NCBI GenBank assembly: GCA_030386875.1
Contig: CM059572.1
Coordinates: forward strand, 39,801,732-39,865,731
Origin: Morinoia aosen
Lineage: Eukaryota > Arthropoda > Malacostraca > Amphipoda > Talitridae
Length of the DNA stretch: 64,000 bases
Direction of reading: 5' to 3'
The notes beneath the pieces are model-generated. The model had not been told where the DNA came from and did no database searches. It was given only the letters and a program-made list of their open reading frames with translations. Positions 19,301 to 30,300 of the stretch are shown here, piece by piece. The position numbers were made by a program, and so were the translations under genes. The number at the start of each line of letters is the position of its first letter. The first letter of the stretch is position 1.

Positions 19301-19633
19301 TCTCCTTCCACTGAGACTCGATCATATCTACCATCTCAGCTTCCTCAGTTGGCTGCCTTGTTGCCTAGTCAACTAGAGTGTAACCCTTTCTACGTGTCTG
19401 TACATTCAAACCCTATCTCTAACCCTGTCGTAGATTCTAACTCTAGTCCTCTTACTGACACAGCGACAAGTCTGGAGAGACCAGACGAGCCCGCTGCAGT
19501 AACTCCTGTTCCTAGGACTCTTGCCGATCTAAACTTGCAGACTCGTTTGGTGAAACTTCCCCGCTCAGTATCATTTGCCAATTGCCGAACTCGGCAGGGT
19601 CGTGTAGTTCGCCCTCCTTCCCGCTACAGATGA
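16310..19633 (+). CDS. pol: Gypsy pol: protease, RT, RNase H, integrase
   Basis: 1,108-codon -1 frame. The first base given is a TTG; there is no early ATG, and the frame is open from 16241, consistent with expression only as a gag-pol fusion. Domains by residue: aspartic protease ~20-35 (FLIDTGSSVSIIP), RT with catalytic YLDD ~323-326, RNase H ~473 onward (VVDASSTAVGAVLQQ) to TDHKPL ~542, integrase HHCC zinc domain ~660-700 (NCHACQSSK), DDE core with Asp ~726 (HLDLVGPLP), Asp ~786 (VTHDRGSQF), Glu ~822 (IERVHRDL), then a GPF-type module ~945. No chromodomain. All key residues are present and there are no stops, so it looks potentially active. Confidence 0.95.
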   Translation: MPHSQTTRLLTIHNPVTKYRFLIDTGSSVSIIPATVKDKNNPMLATLRAANGTPIPCYGERILECSLGLRRSFLFTFLIAEVQEPIIGADFLEKYGIIVDIKNRCIRDEETQISIPACSITRANVLHSFSIAFKQECMFEQVLADYPALTNSNLVSTNMQTSTKHFIETTGPPVYSRARRLPPDRLALAKKEFARMQENGIIRSSKSPWASPLLLVPKANGEFRPCGDFRRLNAVTLPDRYPIPYLHDFSANLEGAQIFSKIDLQSAFHQIPLDESAIPKTAVITPFGLFEFLKMPYGLRNAPQTFQRHMAEIFSDLTFAYVYLDDILVASTTPELHKDHLRVVFQRLSDNGLLVNPAKCEFGKSSLIYLGHEISSLGLKPLPSKVEVIKNFPLPQTQKELRRFLGSVNFYHRFIRNCAQTLAPLSDLLEPKRKGKSIEVKWTEGARKAFEEIKHKLASATELSYPIANADFSLVVDASSTAVGAVLQQQVGTNISPLAFFSKKLSPTERAYSAFGRELLAIYLSVRHFRYALEAREFVIYTDHKPLTSAIKMPSERHSPREARHLSFISQFTTDIRFIKGLDNTVADCLSRISSVQTSGEITFGNIERAQKEDPELQDLLKPSNTSSPKLTLVDGVYRDAERPSRLYLPATLRRVAVLHYHSLSHPGINRTLRLISDRYVWPAMRKEVKQIVQNCHACQSSKVVKHNRAALQSCAFTGHKFDSVHLDLVGPLPVSRGYSYLLTIIDRFTRWVEAVPLPDTQTETVARAFLSNWISRFGVPLSVTHDRGSQFTSKFWSELSTALGCANTSTTAYHPQSNGLIERVHRDLKSALRCLNCSHDWTDRLPVVLLSIRNLHRQDQQCTAAEMLYGKTLRLPGDIVDPKPLPEFSSVDRSAYVTCLKDCMRQIKYVAPRMPQTQDKLDSALQDCTHVYVRNDAIKPTLTRPNDGPFKVLKRKQKYFILERLGSHDPVSIDRLKVAYTSDHSVTYNSSSSPQISPSTETRSYLPSQLPQLAALLPSQLECNPFYVSVHSNPISNPVVDSNSSPLTDTATSLERPDEPAAVTPVPRTLADLNLQTRLVKLPRSVSFANCRTRQGRVVRPPSRYR

Positions 19634-19663
19634 TTGCAGCGGGTGGACCTTTCGGTCTGCGCC

Positions 19664-19674
19664 TTGGGGGGTAA
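19664..19674 (+). promoter_or_regulatory. Polypurine tract next to 3' LTR
   Basis: ttggggggtaa immediately before the 3' LTR, the usual plus-strand primer position. Confidence 0.6.
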
Positions 19675-21827
19675 TGTAGCATACCGCTACATAAGCGTAA
19701 AAATTAAATTTGCCATTCATACTTAAATAAATTAATTATTAGCATTAAAAATCTTACTCTAATTTATTATTAATTATTTTCTACTTTTAATTCGTAATCA
19801 TTGAAGTTTAAATGTGTAAAGGCATGAAATAATAAAAATAATACTTGACATTTTTCGAGAGAGAAGCCCTCTGGTGGCAACACTGCGCAGTTGCGCGTCC
19901 TTTCTTTCAAACGGCACTCTTACTCTGGCGTTCTACCTTAGCGGTGTTACAGCAAAATTCTCGTGAGTTTAAAAGTGTTAGAAAATTATCGTGTTCTTTT
20001 TCGTCGTGTTCAGTGAGTATAAATAGTGACAGTGCTGGTGTTGGGATACGTAGTTATGCGTAGGAATGGTGATGTAGCATGTTTTCATTCAGTGCTTTGT
20101 TTGTCTTTTCTCAACGTGACTTAGCGAAAGATATTGCGCCAGATGTGCATTGCATTTCCGTGTCATGATTTTATTAACGAAGCATAATCACGCTCGTTCC
20201 TTTTTTTCTTTTCGATAATCTACTAATCTACGATAATCTCTGCATTGGAATTAGCGCGGCGAAATTTGCCGGCGTTCGTTCGATAGCGTCTTTGTGTAAT
20301 GGCGGAACCTCACACCGCCGTCTCTTGTCACTACTCTGTGATTATAAATACTATAGGCATGTGTATAGTAGCATTTATTCTTTTTTTACAAACCGACTGG
20401 CAGTAGTTTAAATTATGAAAAGTATTCATGTCTATGCTTGCTAAGTTTTGGAATTTCATTTCTTAATTCCATATCCTTGCAAACTTTTACGTAAACGCCT
20501 TTATTTCAATAGAGAAACATTTCAATGAAATTTAATTTAACTCATCGCATTCTGGTGATAAAGACACCCAACCTTCTGCCTATCTTAAGTGTGTGCAAAT
20601 TGCTGGCGGCTCTGGCTGATGCCGACGCGTATAGTCGCCGGCTAAATCGCCACGCGTAACTTCGTGCTTTCGTGTTTTCTTTCTTCGCGTATTTTCCGCC
20701 TGTGAAATCAACGTTTAGGTTTCCCCTTCCTTTTATCATTGGGGATATATATTATTCCTTAATTCCTTTATTATTGCAAATGTTATCTACCAGGATTTTT
20801 TAGTAGGATTTAGATGCTCGAATTTTAGGATTTTTATGTTTTTCTTACTGCTTTTCAAAAGTGCAGTCACGTGAAATTTTCACCATTTTCCGTAGATCTC
20901 GTGTTTACTTGCCCGTAGTCTCTGTAAGGAATCACGACCCTTATTCTTGGAAATTCTTAAACCTAATACTCAGAATTTAAAGCCAGAGGCATTAGTGATT
21001 AAACAATTTATTTCTTGAGTAAAATCTGTCAACCAAAAGTCTGTCCTATCACGTTTGAGTTGCCAAAAGAGAGAATCCCAAAGTAGCCGGAGTCAGACCT
21101 GTAGGAGTTTTTCGGATTTCTCCGTGTGGGAAGAGTTGTCATTATAATTTGGATTGTCAGTGGTGGAATGTCTTGATGTCTCTCCTGGAATGTTTCATCC
21201 AGCATCTTGGACTCCTGTGCAGGACCTCTACATCATCGCCATACACGCAACACTCACAAAATTGAATCTCCCTGGATTTTTATTTTTTTTCTGAGTGCCA
21301 TGTTAATTGCTATTCTCACATAAGCAGTGACTAAACTTGCTACTACTAATCTGAGCAAGTAATTCAACTTGCTCCTGCTAATGTGCCGACTTGATTCTGC
21401 TCACCTGAGCCTGATTTAACTTGCTCACTCACACCCCACCTTATTTTGGAGTCATTAGTTCTACCTGAACTAATTCACTGACCTGCGCTCAATCATCTCA
21501 AATTGCCAAAACTCAAATTCCCAAATACAACTCACTCACCCTGCTCACTCCATCGCGTGCCGGCCTTCGTCAACGCCAGCCTGGTCCTCCGGCGAGGATT
21601 GCCCACCTAGACAAGCCCTCCGAGATCAAGATCCAAGCCAGTTCTCCTGGTTTCCTCTTCCAATAAACTCCACCTAAAAACGAGCTGAGTCCATAACCGC
21701 TTTTCATTATCCCTCTCATAATTTTTCCCTTACGCTTCGAGAATTGATCGAGTTGTTCTTGCCGTAAAAAAAAAAAAAAAAATTAATATTTTACATTCAA
21801 ACCAACCAACGGCGAGAAAACCCGACA
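19675..21827 (+). repeat. Gypsy 3' LTR (2,153 bp)
   Basis: Same sequence as 12593-14743 apart from about four substitutions (for example cgtataaa/cgtaaaaa, gtgatatt/gtgaaatt) and two extra A in the poly-A run. Followed by the GGAA duplication. Confidence 0.95.
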
Positions 21828-21831
21828 GGAA

Positions 21832-24800
21832 CCTACCAGCTTCACTGCTAATGCCAAATCCAATTGTTAAAAACCTTATGATTCTCTGCTCTTAGTTGAC
21901 AATATTCTAACCACAGTCAAAAGAAAGGGCATCGATCGCTTGTAAAGTTGTGTTGCACTTGAACTGTTTCCTCTGGGCGTTTTGATGACTTCCTCAAAAT
22001 TTAAAATCGAATGCCTAGATTGAAAAATTACATTATCTGTTTTCAAGATCACTTTTTCTCACACTCAGGTCTAACTCAAATAAAAAAAAACTTGTAATGA
22101 ATGCGTACGAATGTTTCCGTATTTTCATTGCTATTGCTTGCATTGCTCGACAATTCTACAAAGCTTTGAATTTTTTCAAAAACTTAGGTATAAACTTGAT
22201 TAAATTTCAATTCAATTTTACACTAAAACTCATAATCATAATGCACTCAACAACTTCTGATGGCCTCGAACCCAGGGAGAATAATATATTTTTTTTGGAA
22301 AAACAGCTATGAAATCTACATTGCAAGTTACCATACCACATTATCCTCATTTCAACCAATGCCATCAAACAAGCAGAATTATGCACCACCCCTTTGACAT
22401 TTTTTTCAAAATTTTCCCACTACGGTAGCTGACTCCACGCTGCTGAGCAATCCAAATGTATAATGGCAAAGTCGTCATTCCAACATAGTCAGATGTACAC
22501 TGTATATAACTAAACTTACAGACAAGGGATGCCCGCTTTCGTTTAAGAACCACGTCCTTGTATCGGCAAATCAAGTCAGTCGTGTAGCCACCATGAACGC
22601 CTCATGTTCAGATTGCCGAAAACCTCGAACACGGATGGCATCTACACGAAGCCAGATGTACAGTGTACAGCTGGCTTTGTCGGCATGACCACTTCGCCAT
22701 TCTACATAAGGATTGGTCATCACTGGGGTCAGCTTCCGTAGATAAATAATTTTGACCTAACCGTCTCACTCATTCATTCCCATTCACAGCGAACAGTGCA
22801 GCGACCGCATATCTGAAGACATTTTAGTATTTTACGAACTGCTTTTAATGATTTAGGTTTATGTATTTTAGAATTCCTTGACTTTGGCAAAGAAAAACCA
22901 GTCCTTAAAACAAATCGTTCGTTCAGATTGATGCATAGATTTTTAATGCATGCGTGTACTTCTAAAAATTGACTAAATTTTTTTTTTTCTATTTTTTACT
23001 TATTGACCTTCTGAGATTGGAAGTGGTCTCCGAAACGTTTTACAGAATGAATGGATTCTTCGTAGTCACTTTATGACAAGCCCCATGAAATTTTAATAAC
23101 TTTTTTCAATGTTAACTTCCTTCTTCCTCTTCAAGTTTCTGAAGGACTTTTTTATTAAGAAAACGTGATGAACTGACATTAAGATTCTAATAAAAACCAT
23201 GGATAGATTGATCGAAATAATGTAATAAAATTCGTGTTGCAGATTTACGGAATGCAAAATTCGGCTTGCTCAAAAGCTGTAGAGCATTATTAGAGATTCA
23301 ATCTACATCAGATTGATTTTATACAAAGTAAGTGGTAGTTACTACACTGCAAGTTCGTCCCAACAGTTGAACTAATTGTGCATACGGAAATAAATTGCGA
23401 ATAAAAGTCAGAATACATAAAGAAGGTTAAGAAATCTGGTGATTTCAGCCAATGTATCTGTAAAATATGTTCTAAATTCATATGCTATTATACGCAATCA
23501 CCACATTGGACGTAAGCTAAATTCCCTTGATTGTGTTTCTACCAAGACGCAGATTTTCAATCAAATATTTTCATCAAACCCACATTTGCTCGCTTCATGT
23601 GTAATTCAAAGGCAACTGCATTTATTTCTCTACGGCAGTTGCTTAATTAAGGTTTTCCCATATAGGAAGCCTGCACTAGATGAAACTCAGTCACACCACG
23701 ACCGTGAGCATAATATTAAACCAAAAGTCAATCATCGGAATTTATATCTCTCTTGAATGTAGCTAGAATTTAAGTGATTTTCGAATAAAATGAATGAACT
23801 CTTCACTTGATCAGAATAATCTCAAGGAGAGGCAGGTTGATTGGCGTCGTTATTCGTGTATTATTTATTTCCGATGAAACACACAGAATGCCGTTCATCA
23901 GATGAGAGAATAACTGTGAATAAATGATTAAATTATGGATTGGACGGCCACAACTCACTTGTCCGAGAGTATTTATGTCTCCCTGAAATTAAATCACAGT
24001 CGAAAGGAAGACCACATTCCTTCAAAGAAAACGGAAAGTTTATGTTTCCAGAATAAATCGTGGTGTATCTGTAGCTATACGACAATTTTTTTCTGTCGCA
24101 TTGATATTTTTTGTTTATGACACATGTTATCTCAGTTGTTTAGAAATTAGTTGTAAGAAGCTGAGATATTCTAGCGTTAAAACGTTCTAGGGAATCTGAG
24201 GCGTAAAATATTTCTCTTGAAATTCATCTTAAATTTTACCTGATGGAACTCATAGAGAACTTATAATGACCACTGAAGCTCATCAATAATTTAATCTACC
24301 AATATCTGTTTATAATGGAATCCTCCTAAAAAAAAGACAGACCGACGAAAACAGCGTGAACCAAAATTTCATTCCGTTAGAATCGTTTTCATTTCCAACG
24401 TCTGGATTTTCAAAATGTTCTATAAGGAATGATTTGTATTGCACGGTTTTCCTAATTCACCACTTTTGACTGAAGGTTTTATAGTTCCCAACCAATGTTT
24501 CTGGCATAACTCTCATCGCCTGTGACCTATTAGAGATCACAGTGTTTTCAACGTATTTTTAGCACCAATAAAGTGTCTACTTCTGAGAAATGTTTCTTGG
24601 GTTGCGCTATGTATCTCATAAGTACCAAATAAATACGGAAGATCTGGAGTTGACAACGGCAAATGGGCTTCAAGATATCTGGGAAAAATTATGATTCATT
24701 TGAAAATAATGAGTTTTTATAACTGGTGAGAAGAAAACGAAAAACAATTCGTTTAAAATTAAAACAACATAATCGTAATATCGTGGAAACTGGGAAGTTG

Positions 24801-27266
24801 AGTCACTCTAGCTGTGCACAAACGAAATTCATTTGTTATTGCGAAATTGGATAAGTACACTAAGTTTAAAGTAATTGTTTGAACGAGTAAAAGTTCAAAG
24901 CATTTACCGAAGCAATTGTGTATGGTCTGAAGGGATGCAAGCTTATTAATACTAGGGCACAATGCTCAGAATACACTGAAAAGGCGAGATAGGATCTAGG
25001 ATCTTTCATGATGAAGCAGACATCTGTACGAGAGCAAAATTGTCGCTCAATTAGGGCCGGAGAATATTGGAGAATGATTTTAAATCATACTATAAATAAA
25101 TGATTAAAATGTGCATCATATATTAGACTTACAATACCTTAAAATTAACAACGCTCTCGGGCGTGAAGATATGGAAGTTCGCTCACAAATGACTAATCCA
25201 TTCCACTCTAGCAGGGCAGGCCTCTTAGGGCCTGATACTGAGAGGCTAATTTGAGCCATCGCTGAACAAGCACATTGAGAGTCTTGTCTATTTATTATTT
25301 AATATATTTCGTTTACCAATTAGTTAACGGATTTCAAATTATGTTCACTGGATCATCGCTCTCGCTTTCCAAGTTCAAGGTTGAATGCATCGGAGAAAGA
25401 ATAATTCTACTACATTTGATTTCAGCAAAAATTTTGGAACAAGGAATTTTTAAGGTCCGAAATGCGACAAATTTATTCTGAGGCATGCAACTACAAATAA
25501 CACTTTAGAATTTTGACTAGAACCAAGCTTGTAACCGAATTTGACTACTTTTTTCTAATGACTACAACCTTTACTTAAACTTTTGTACTACTCTAAAACC
25601 AAATCCACAGCAATCAATAGAGTGCGAGTATACTGGTAAGAAAGTAACCCTGAAGTCCTCCTGATACTGCACTGTGACATAGGAGCGAGAAAATATGGTC
25701 AATTACGTGTAAAAACAGAATGCTTCGTTTGACAACAACAATACGAAGTTTTTAACATGAACTGAGCTTGCTTCAGAGCTCTTCGCTATTAAGATTCTGT
25801 CAAATGACTGTAACACTCAACCATTTCACTTCATCATGACAAGCATCTCACAGAGGCGGTATTAATGATAATTTATTTCATCATAACGAGCGTCTCACAA
25901 AGATGGTATTAATGATTATGTCCACTTTTGGAGTATGCTTCAAAACTAGAGATTGTGTCCCTCAGTGGCTGGTCTTATTATTATTCACAGTTTAACGTTC
26001 ATTTCTAATCAGAATCCGCGCTGAATTGCAAACCTGGCAAAATTCAAATTGAAGCTACTCACTTTTTAAATCTATTTGTTTATTCAACAGCCTACATATC
26101 GCATGAGATAGCGAGCTGAACAGTTGATTGCCTGTAGTGGCTTAATGTATCATTTACTTCGACCTTTGTATTCATGCAAAATGTGGCAAAATTATAAAAT
26201 GCTTTTAGCCGTGAAAGAACGAGCCATATTTAAGACAGAGTGGCTCCCTGCAAAATATTAGAGTTGACATCTTCCAGAACTTGGCGTGGCGGTCTGTACT
26301 CCAGCTCTCCAGTGAGGTACGTCGCCCGTATCTGGGTCGCTTGTCATGTAGTTTTCTAAAATTTACATGTCCTTATAACGCAGATACTAACGAATACTCG
26401 TAATTTTAGTTTTGCAACTAAATAAATTGCCAAAACGAAAGAGTTAATATTTGGTTCCCGTTCCATAGATGAAATTACTGTGAGGTTTAGTATCACACAC
26501 GATGGATTGGATTCTGAATTGATATTCAAATATCTTCCAGTCGATAATGGTACATTTGAGTGTACGATATCAGCCTATCAAAGGAAATTCAATCGCAAAT
26601 GCGTTATATCAGCTTTGGAATAACATTTCCGAAAGGTAATCCATGCATTAATACATCCTCTAAGAAATAAGGTCACTAACCAAGCTTCCAAAGAAGCTCT
26701 TGGAATTAAATGCAAAACTACCCAAACTTAATTTATAACCATATCCAGAAGTGCCTCCTCAGTCGCTGCCCTCATCTGAATAGGCTGTCTTTGAAAACCA
26801 ATGAAATTTTGAAAACAACTCATGATTACCAATGGTACAAAAAGTCAAAGGAGGTGCCGCGTACAAACCCAAATACACATGAACAAGCTAGCCTACTATC
26901 GTGTGAAGACTGAAGTATATGAGTCGTGACATATCTCTGGAAAATATCTAAGGTTTCCACTATACACGAATGTTTTCCATTATATTTTTTATCCATCCGG
27001 ATAGAGAAACGGGAACAATTTGCGCTGTTTTTAGAACCGAGATCGTTGTCTTTCTCTGAAGTCTGATGTGTTTTTAACAGTGTAATGAAAATCCTTTCAT
27101 TAATCTTTTTATACCTTCAACGAATGACATTTTAAAAGAGTTTTAAACACATTTGATCAGCGTACGAATAACTAACTTGGAAAAACATATTTGAAAAAAG
27201 CTATATGAATGTTACATATTTTTTATTGTAATAACACGTTTTCGGGTTTTTCTCATCCCACTCCAG
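21832..27266. other. 5.4-kb AT-rich region, no gene supported
   Basis: Only short, unconvincing open frames. It should contain the upstream exon(s) and promoter of IR gene 1, but I could not identify them: no phase-compatible exon with good splice sites was recognised. A near-palindrome around gccagatgtacagtgtacag lies at about 22647-22677. Confidence 0.5.
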
Positions 27267-27361
27267 CACTTTTGGAATGTCTGGTGCAGCAACGATGTCC
27301 AGCGATGGTCGGCCATGCATCAGGGCGACGGCGTACTTTGTTGAGTATCAAAAACTTGCGT
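27267..27361 (+). CDS. IR1 exon before the ligand-binding domain
   Basis: Acceptor cccactccag. Reads HASGRRRTLLSIKNLR in the frame leading into S1. Supported by an aligned exon in IR gene 2 (RASERWLTSLSIRHLR) with the same acceptor phase. The donor GTCGCG is weak but its GT is conserved. Without splicing the frame runs on as VAS. Confidence 0.5.
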
Positions 27362-30300
27362 GTCGCGAGCTGTAGAAGATCGACTTCATTAGCGTGGTGC
27401 CCAACCTCCATTTTTCTGTTAGGATACTTAAGAGTTGAAAGAATGAAAAGTAAAATTATGGTGGTGTGGACAACTTTCAAAGGAATTTCGGAGTAACTAA
27501 TAATTTTAAGCCTGAAATTTACCATGCCACACACCCATGTCAAATGAGGGCGTTAAACTTCCACCGTCTCATAGCGGCAAGAAACACCGATTAAGCACTG
27601 CTGAGTCTTGAGCACCACAGTTTCTGCAAGGAAGGCTAAACGCTCAACACCTTCGTGACTTCATTTGTCTTTCAATAGAAAATGACAAATAAAAATTTTG
27701 TATTTCTCTACTGCATTTAATGGTCACTGTAACCTAGTGGTTAAGAGCAATTGCTTTCACGTGAAGGCTTGTGAGTTTGACTCACACTGGTGCTAGCCCG
27801 GTGTTTCTCCCCTTTCGGAAAAGGCATAAGTTAGCTGTAATTCCCCTCCTGACCTCGGTGTTTGAAATGAGTTCTTTTATTGCCGGGAAGAATCGTCATT
27901 TCGTCCCAGCGTAAGTTATAAGGCATTAGAAAAATCTATATAGAAGCTGATGTGTATGAACTTGATTTAAATAAAACCGCATTTTCATCTTGGCTCCCCC
28001 AGATGCCTCCATACATAGCTAATGAGCCTACGGCGCCCAACGTGTGGCGCGGAGCTGCTTTGGACCTCGTGAATATCATCTTCCGAACCATGAACTTGTG
28101 GTGAGAGCACAAACACACAAATCTATACTATAATAAGAGCCGCGTCCGTCGGTCGGTCTGTCTGTCCGAAGCCAGCCCGTTGTGTGTGATGAGGGTATCT
28201 GTGATACAAGCTCCAGCCCTATATATTTTGATGCGCCGTGTTCACGCGGCCACATCAACTCTCGAGAGATTGTTTTTTTTTATTTCTTACGGCTTTTCTC
28301 TCATTTCGCCCTCTTTTTTATTTCAAATAAAGGGGGGTGGACTAGTAACGAATAATGTTTACGCATTCAAATGTTAGCTGTGTTTCAGTACTTATGTATA
28401 TCACAGTATACGTTTACTCTCGAGCCAGTGCGCACAACAGTAATCATCTTGAGACACGAGGGCTTCCAATCTGTTTAAAGACAATCAGAAATGAACGGAT
28501 GCGGGAAGATGTTCGAAGAAATTCCCACCGGGAGCTAAAATTTTCACCTTGTCTTGTAAATAAACGCAACAAATTAATCTGAATGAGGTTTATACAGTGC
28601 AAAATATTTAGTGCCTTCAATACATCATAAATAATACAAAAACTGTTGTCATAATATTTATATTTGTATGGTTGTTCATAGACCAGAATAAATACTATAT
28701 GCTGCGAGCACTATGCAGTAAGATTCAAGCCCAACAGTTGTTATTCTCTCTCATTGCTCTGATAATTTCATGTCAAAGCTGCCTTTATATACTTCAAAAC
28801 GTAACTTTTTTCGAGGGATCTTATAGAATTCTAGTTCGGTCAGCGATGTCATCCTCTTTGAGAAAGAGTACATCACCGGTAACAACGATACTATTACTAT
28901 CTAGTTACTTGACTACCATGTTGCTGCACAGGATTTACCTTACCGAGTGAAGTTGAAGTTTATCCTTTCTCAGTATCCTACATTTTCGAATCATACTTTT
29001 TAATGCTCATTCCACGTGACGACAGTTCTTAACTAATTCTTTATGATTTTTTCGGGTATTTGTTCACAATACTCCTCAGTTTTTAGGAAGACAGCAAGAA
29101 GAATTGCCGCTCTTCTATTACATCACTGTCAGCTTTCTCGTTTAAAAATTATTGAATGCACAGGATTTAACGTGGCAGCTTAATTGGATAATAAAGCGAC
29201 AGAAAGCGCGCCAAAACCCCTCATGTTTATTTTTTATAAACTTAATGTTTCAGGAGAGGGTAGAGTTTTTCCAGTGTTTTATATGGCTATGGGCAGTAAA
29301 ATATGATCGATGAAGAATGATTTTGTGCAGCTTCAGTATTCCCTAAAAAATTTGAGGCTCTAAATCTTGAGCATTACTGCGTTGAAGCTTCAACAACCCC
29401 AAAATTATTTTCCTGTGTGCAGTCACCTTTTAAGAACATCAATATCAATTCCATGTTACACACACACTTTTATGCAAATTATTCATTCTTTTTCCATAAG
29501 GGGAGAAATTCAATGATAAACAAGTCATTTATTTAATAGTAATTGTATCTTTGAGATAACCGTGTCATGCCATGGTTTAAGTCAATAAGCAAACATCATA
29601 CTCGTCCACATTTAATTTCTCTATGCTTTTCATGTTCACAGTTAATTTCTTCATGCTCTTATTTTGAAAATTGAATGTGGGCAACATTCTAATACGCAAA
29701 TTGAACATCTCGTATAAGTCATGTACTTTTTTTAAAGATCACTCTCATATGTTTTCCAAAATACTCTCATAAGCTAAGCCATTACTCTCCTCAACATCAC
29801 TCAAAATGCAGTACAGTCGATTCTCGAGTAATAAGACTTCTTCTTTCGTGAACCCGAATTTATACGGTTAAAAATTTGTCCGTTACTCAGCCAATACGAT
29901 GCTTGCTTCAGGTTGTGAACAACTGACGATAACTGAGACTGATTCGTATTCGCACAAGTTGAGGTTCGCATATCGTATAATTCGACTGCTATCTCACCCA
30001 CACGGTGAAGGAGGCGCGGGACAAAGAGGTGGGGGCGCTGCAGCCCAACGGGTCGCTTCATGTCGTGAACAAATGACTCTGAGATTGATTTTTGTTCTCA
30101 AAAGTTGAGGTTCGCATCAGATGATTTCGTATAATTTTACTGCTTTCTCAGCTACACAGTGAAGGAGGCGCGGGACAAAGAGGTAGGGGCTCTGCAGCCC
30201 AACGGGTCGTGGACGGGCGCCATCGGTGAAACCGCCAGGGGCGTGAGTTGCTGAGCCCAGACAGGCTAAAGTTGTATTTATCTATACGCGGGCTTGAACT

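Larger units (their letters stand above)
12593..21827 (+). mobile_element. Complete, young Ty3/gypsy LTR retrotransposon
   Basis: Order: 5' LTR, primer site, gag, pol, purine tract, 3' LTR. Total 9,235 bp, flanked by GGAA (12589-12592 and 21828-21831). The two LTRs differ by only about 4 substitutions and a 2-base change in a poly-A run by eye, so the insertion is recent. Gag and pol are each uninterrupted. Pol order is protease, RT, RNase H, integrase, as in Metaviridae-type elements. There is no third (env-like) ORF. The gag knuckle is C-x2-H-x9-C-x4-C rather than CCHC, which recalls the CsRn1 clade (recollection, not tested). Confidence 0.95.

Noticed and set aside
23439..23756. 105-codon plus-strand frame
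   Set aside because: No domain, no splice context, chance ORF in AT-rich DNA.
26284..26322. Exon-like segment ttccag|AACTTGG...GTGAG|GTACGT upstream of IR1, with a loose counterpart near 41830
   Set aside because: The phase needed to join the next exon puts a TGA in frame; the alignment with the second copy is poor.
27735..27785. tRNA gene
   Set aside because: Box A/B-like motifs only; no acceptor stem or anticodon arm could be folded. Called a SINE instead.
28003..28005. ATG at the first base of the IR1 S1 exon as the gene's start
   Set aside because: It directly follows a good acceptor, and the paralogue has CTA (Leu) there, so it is an internal Met.
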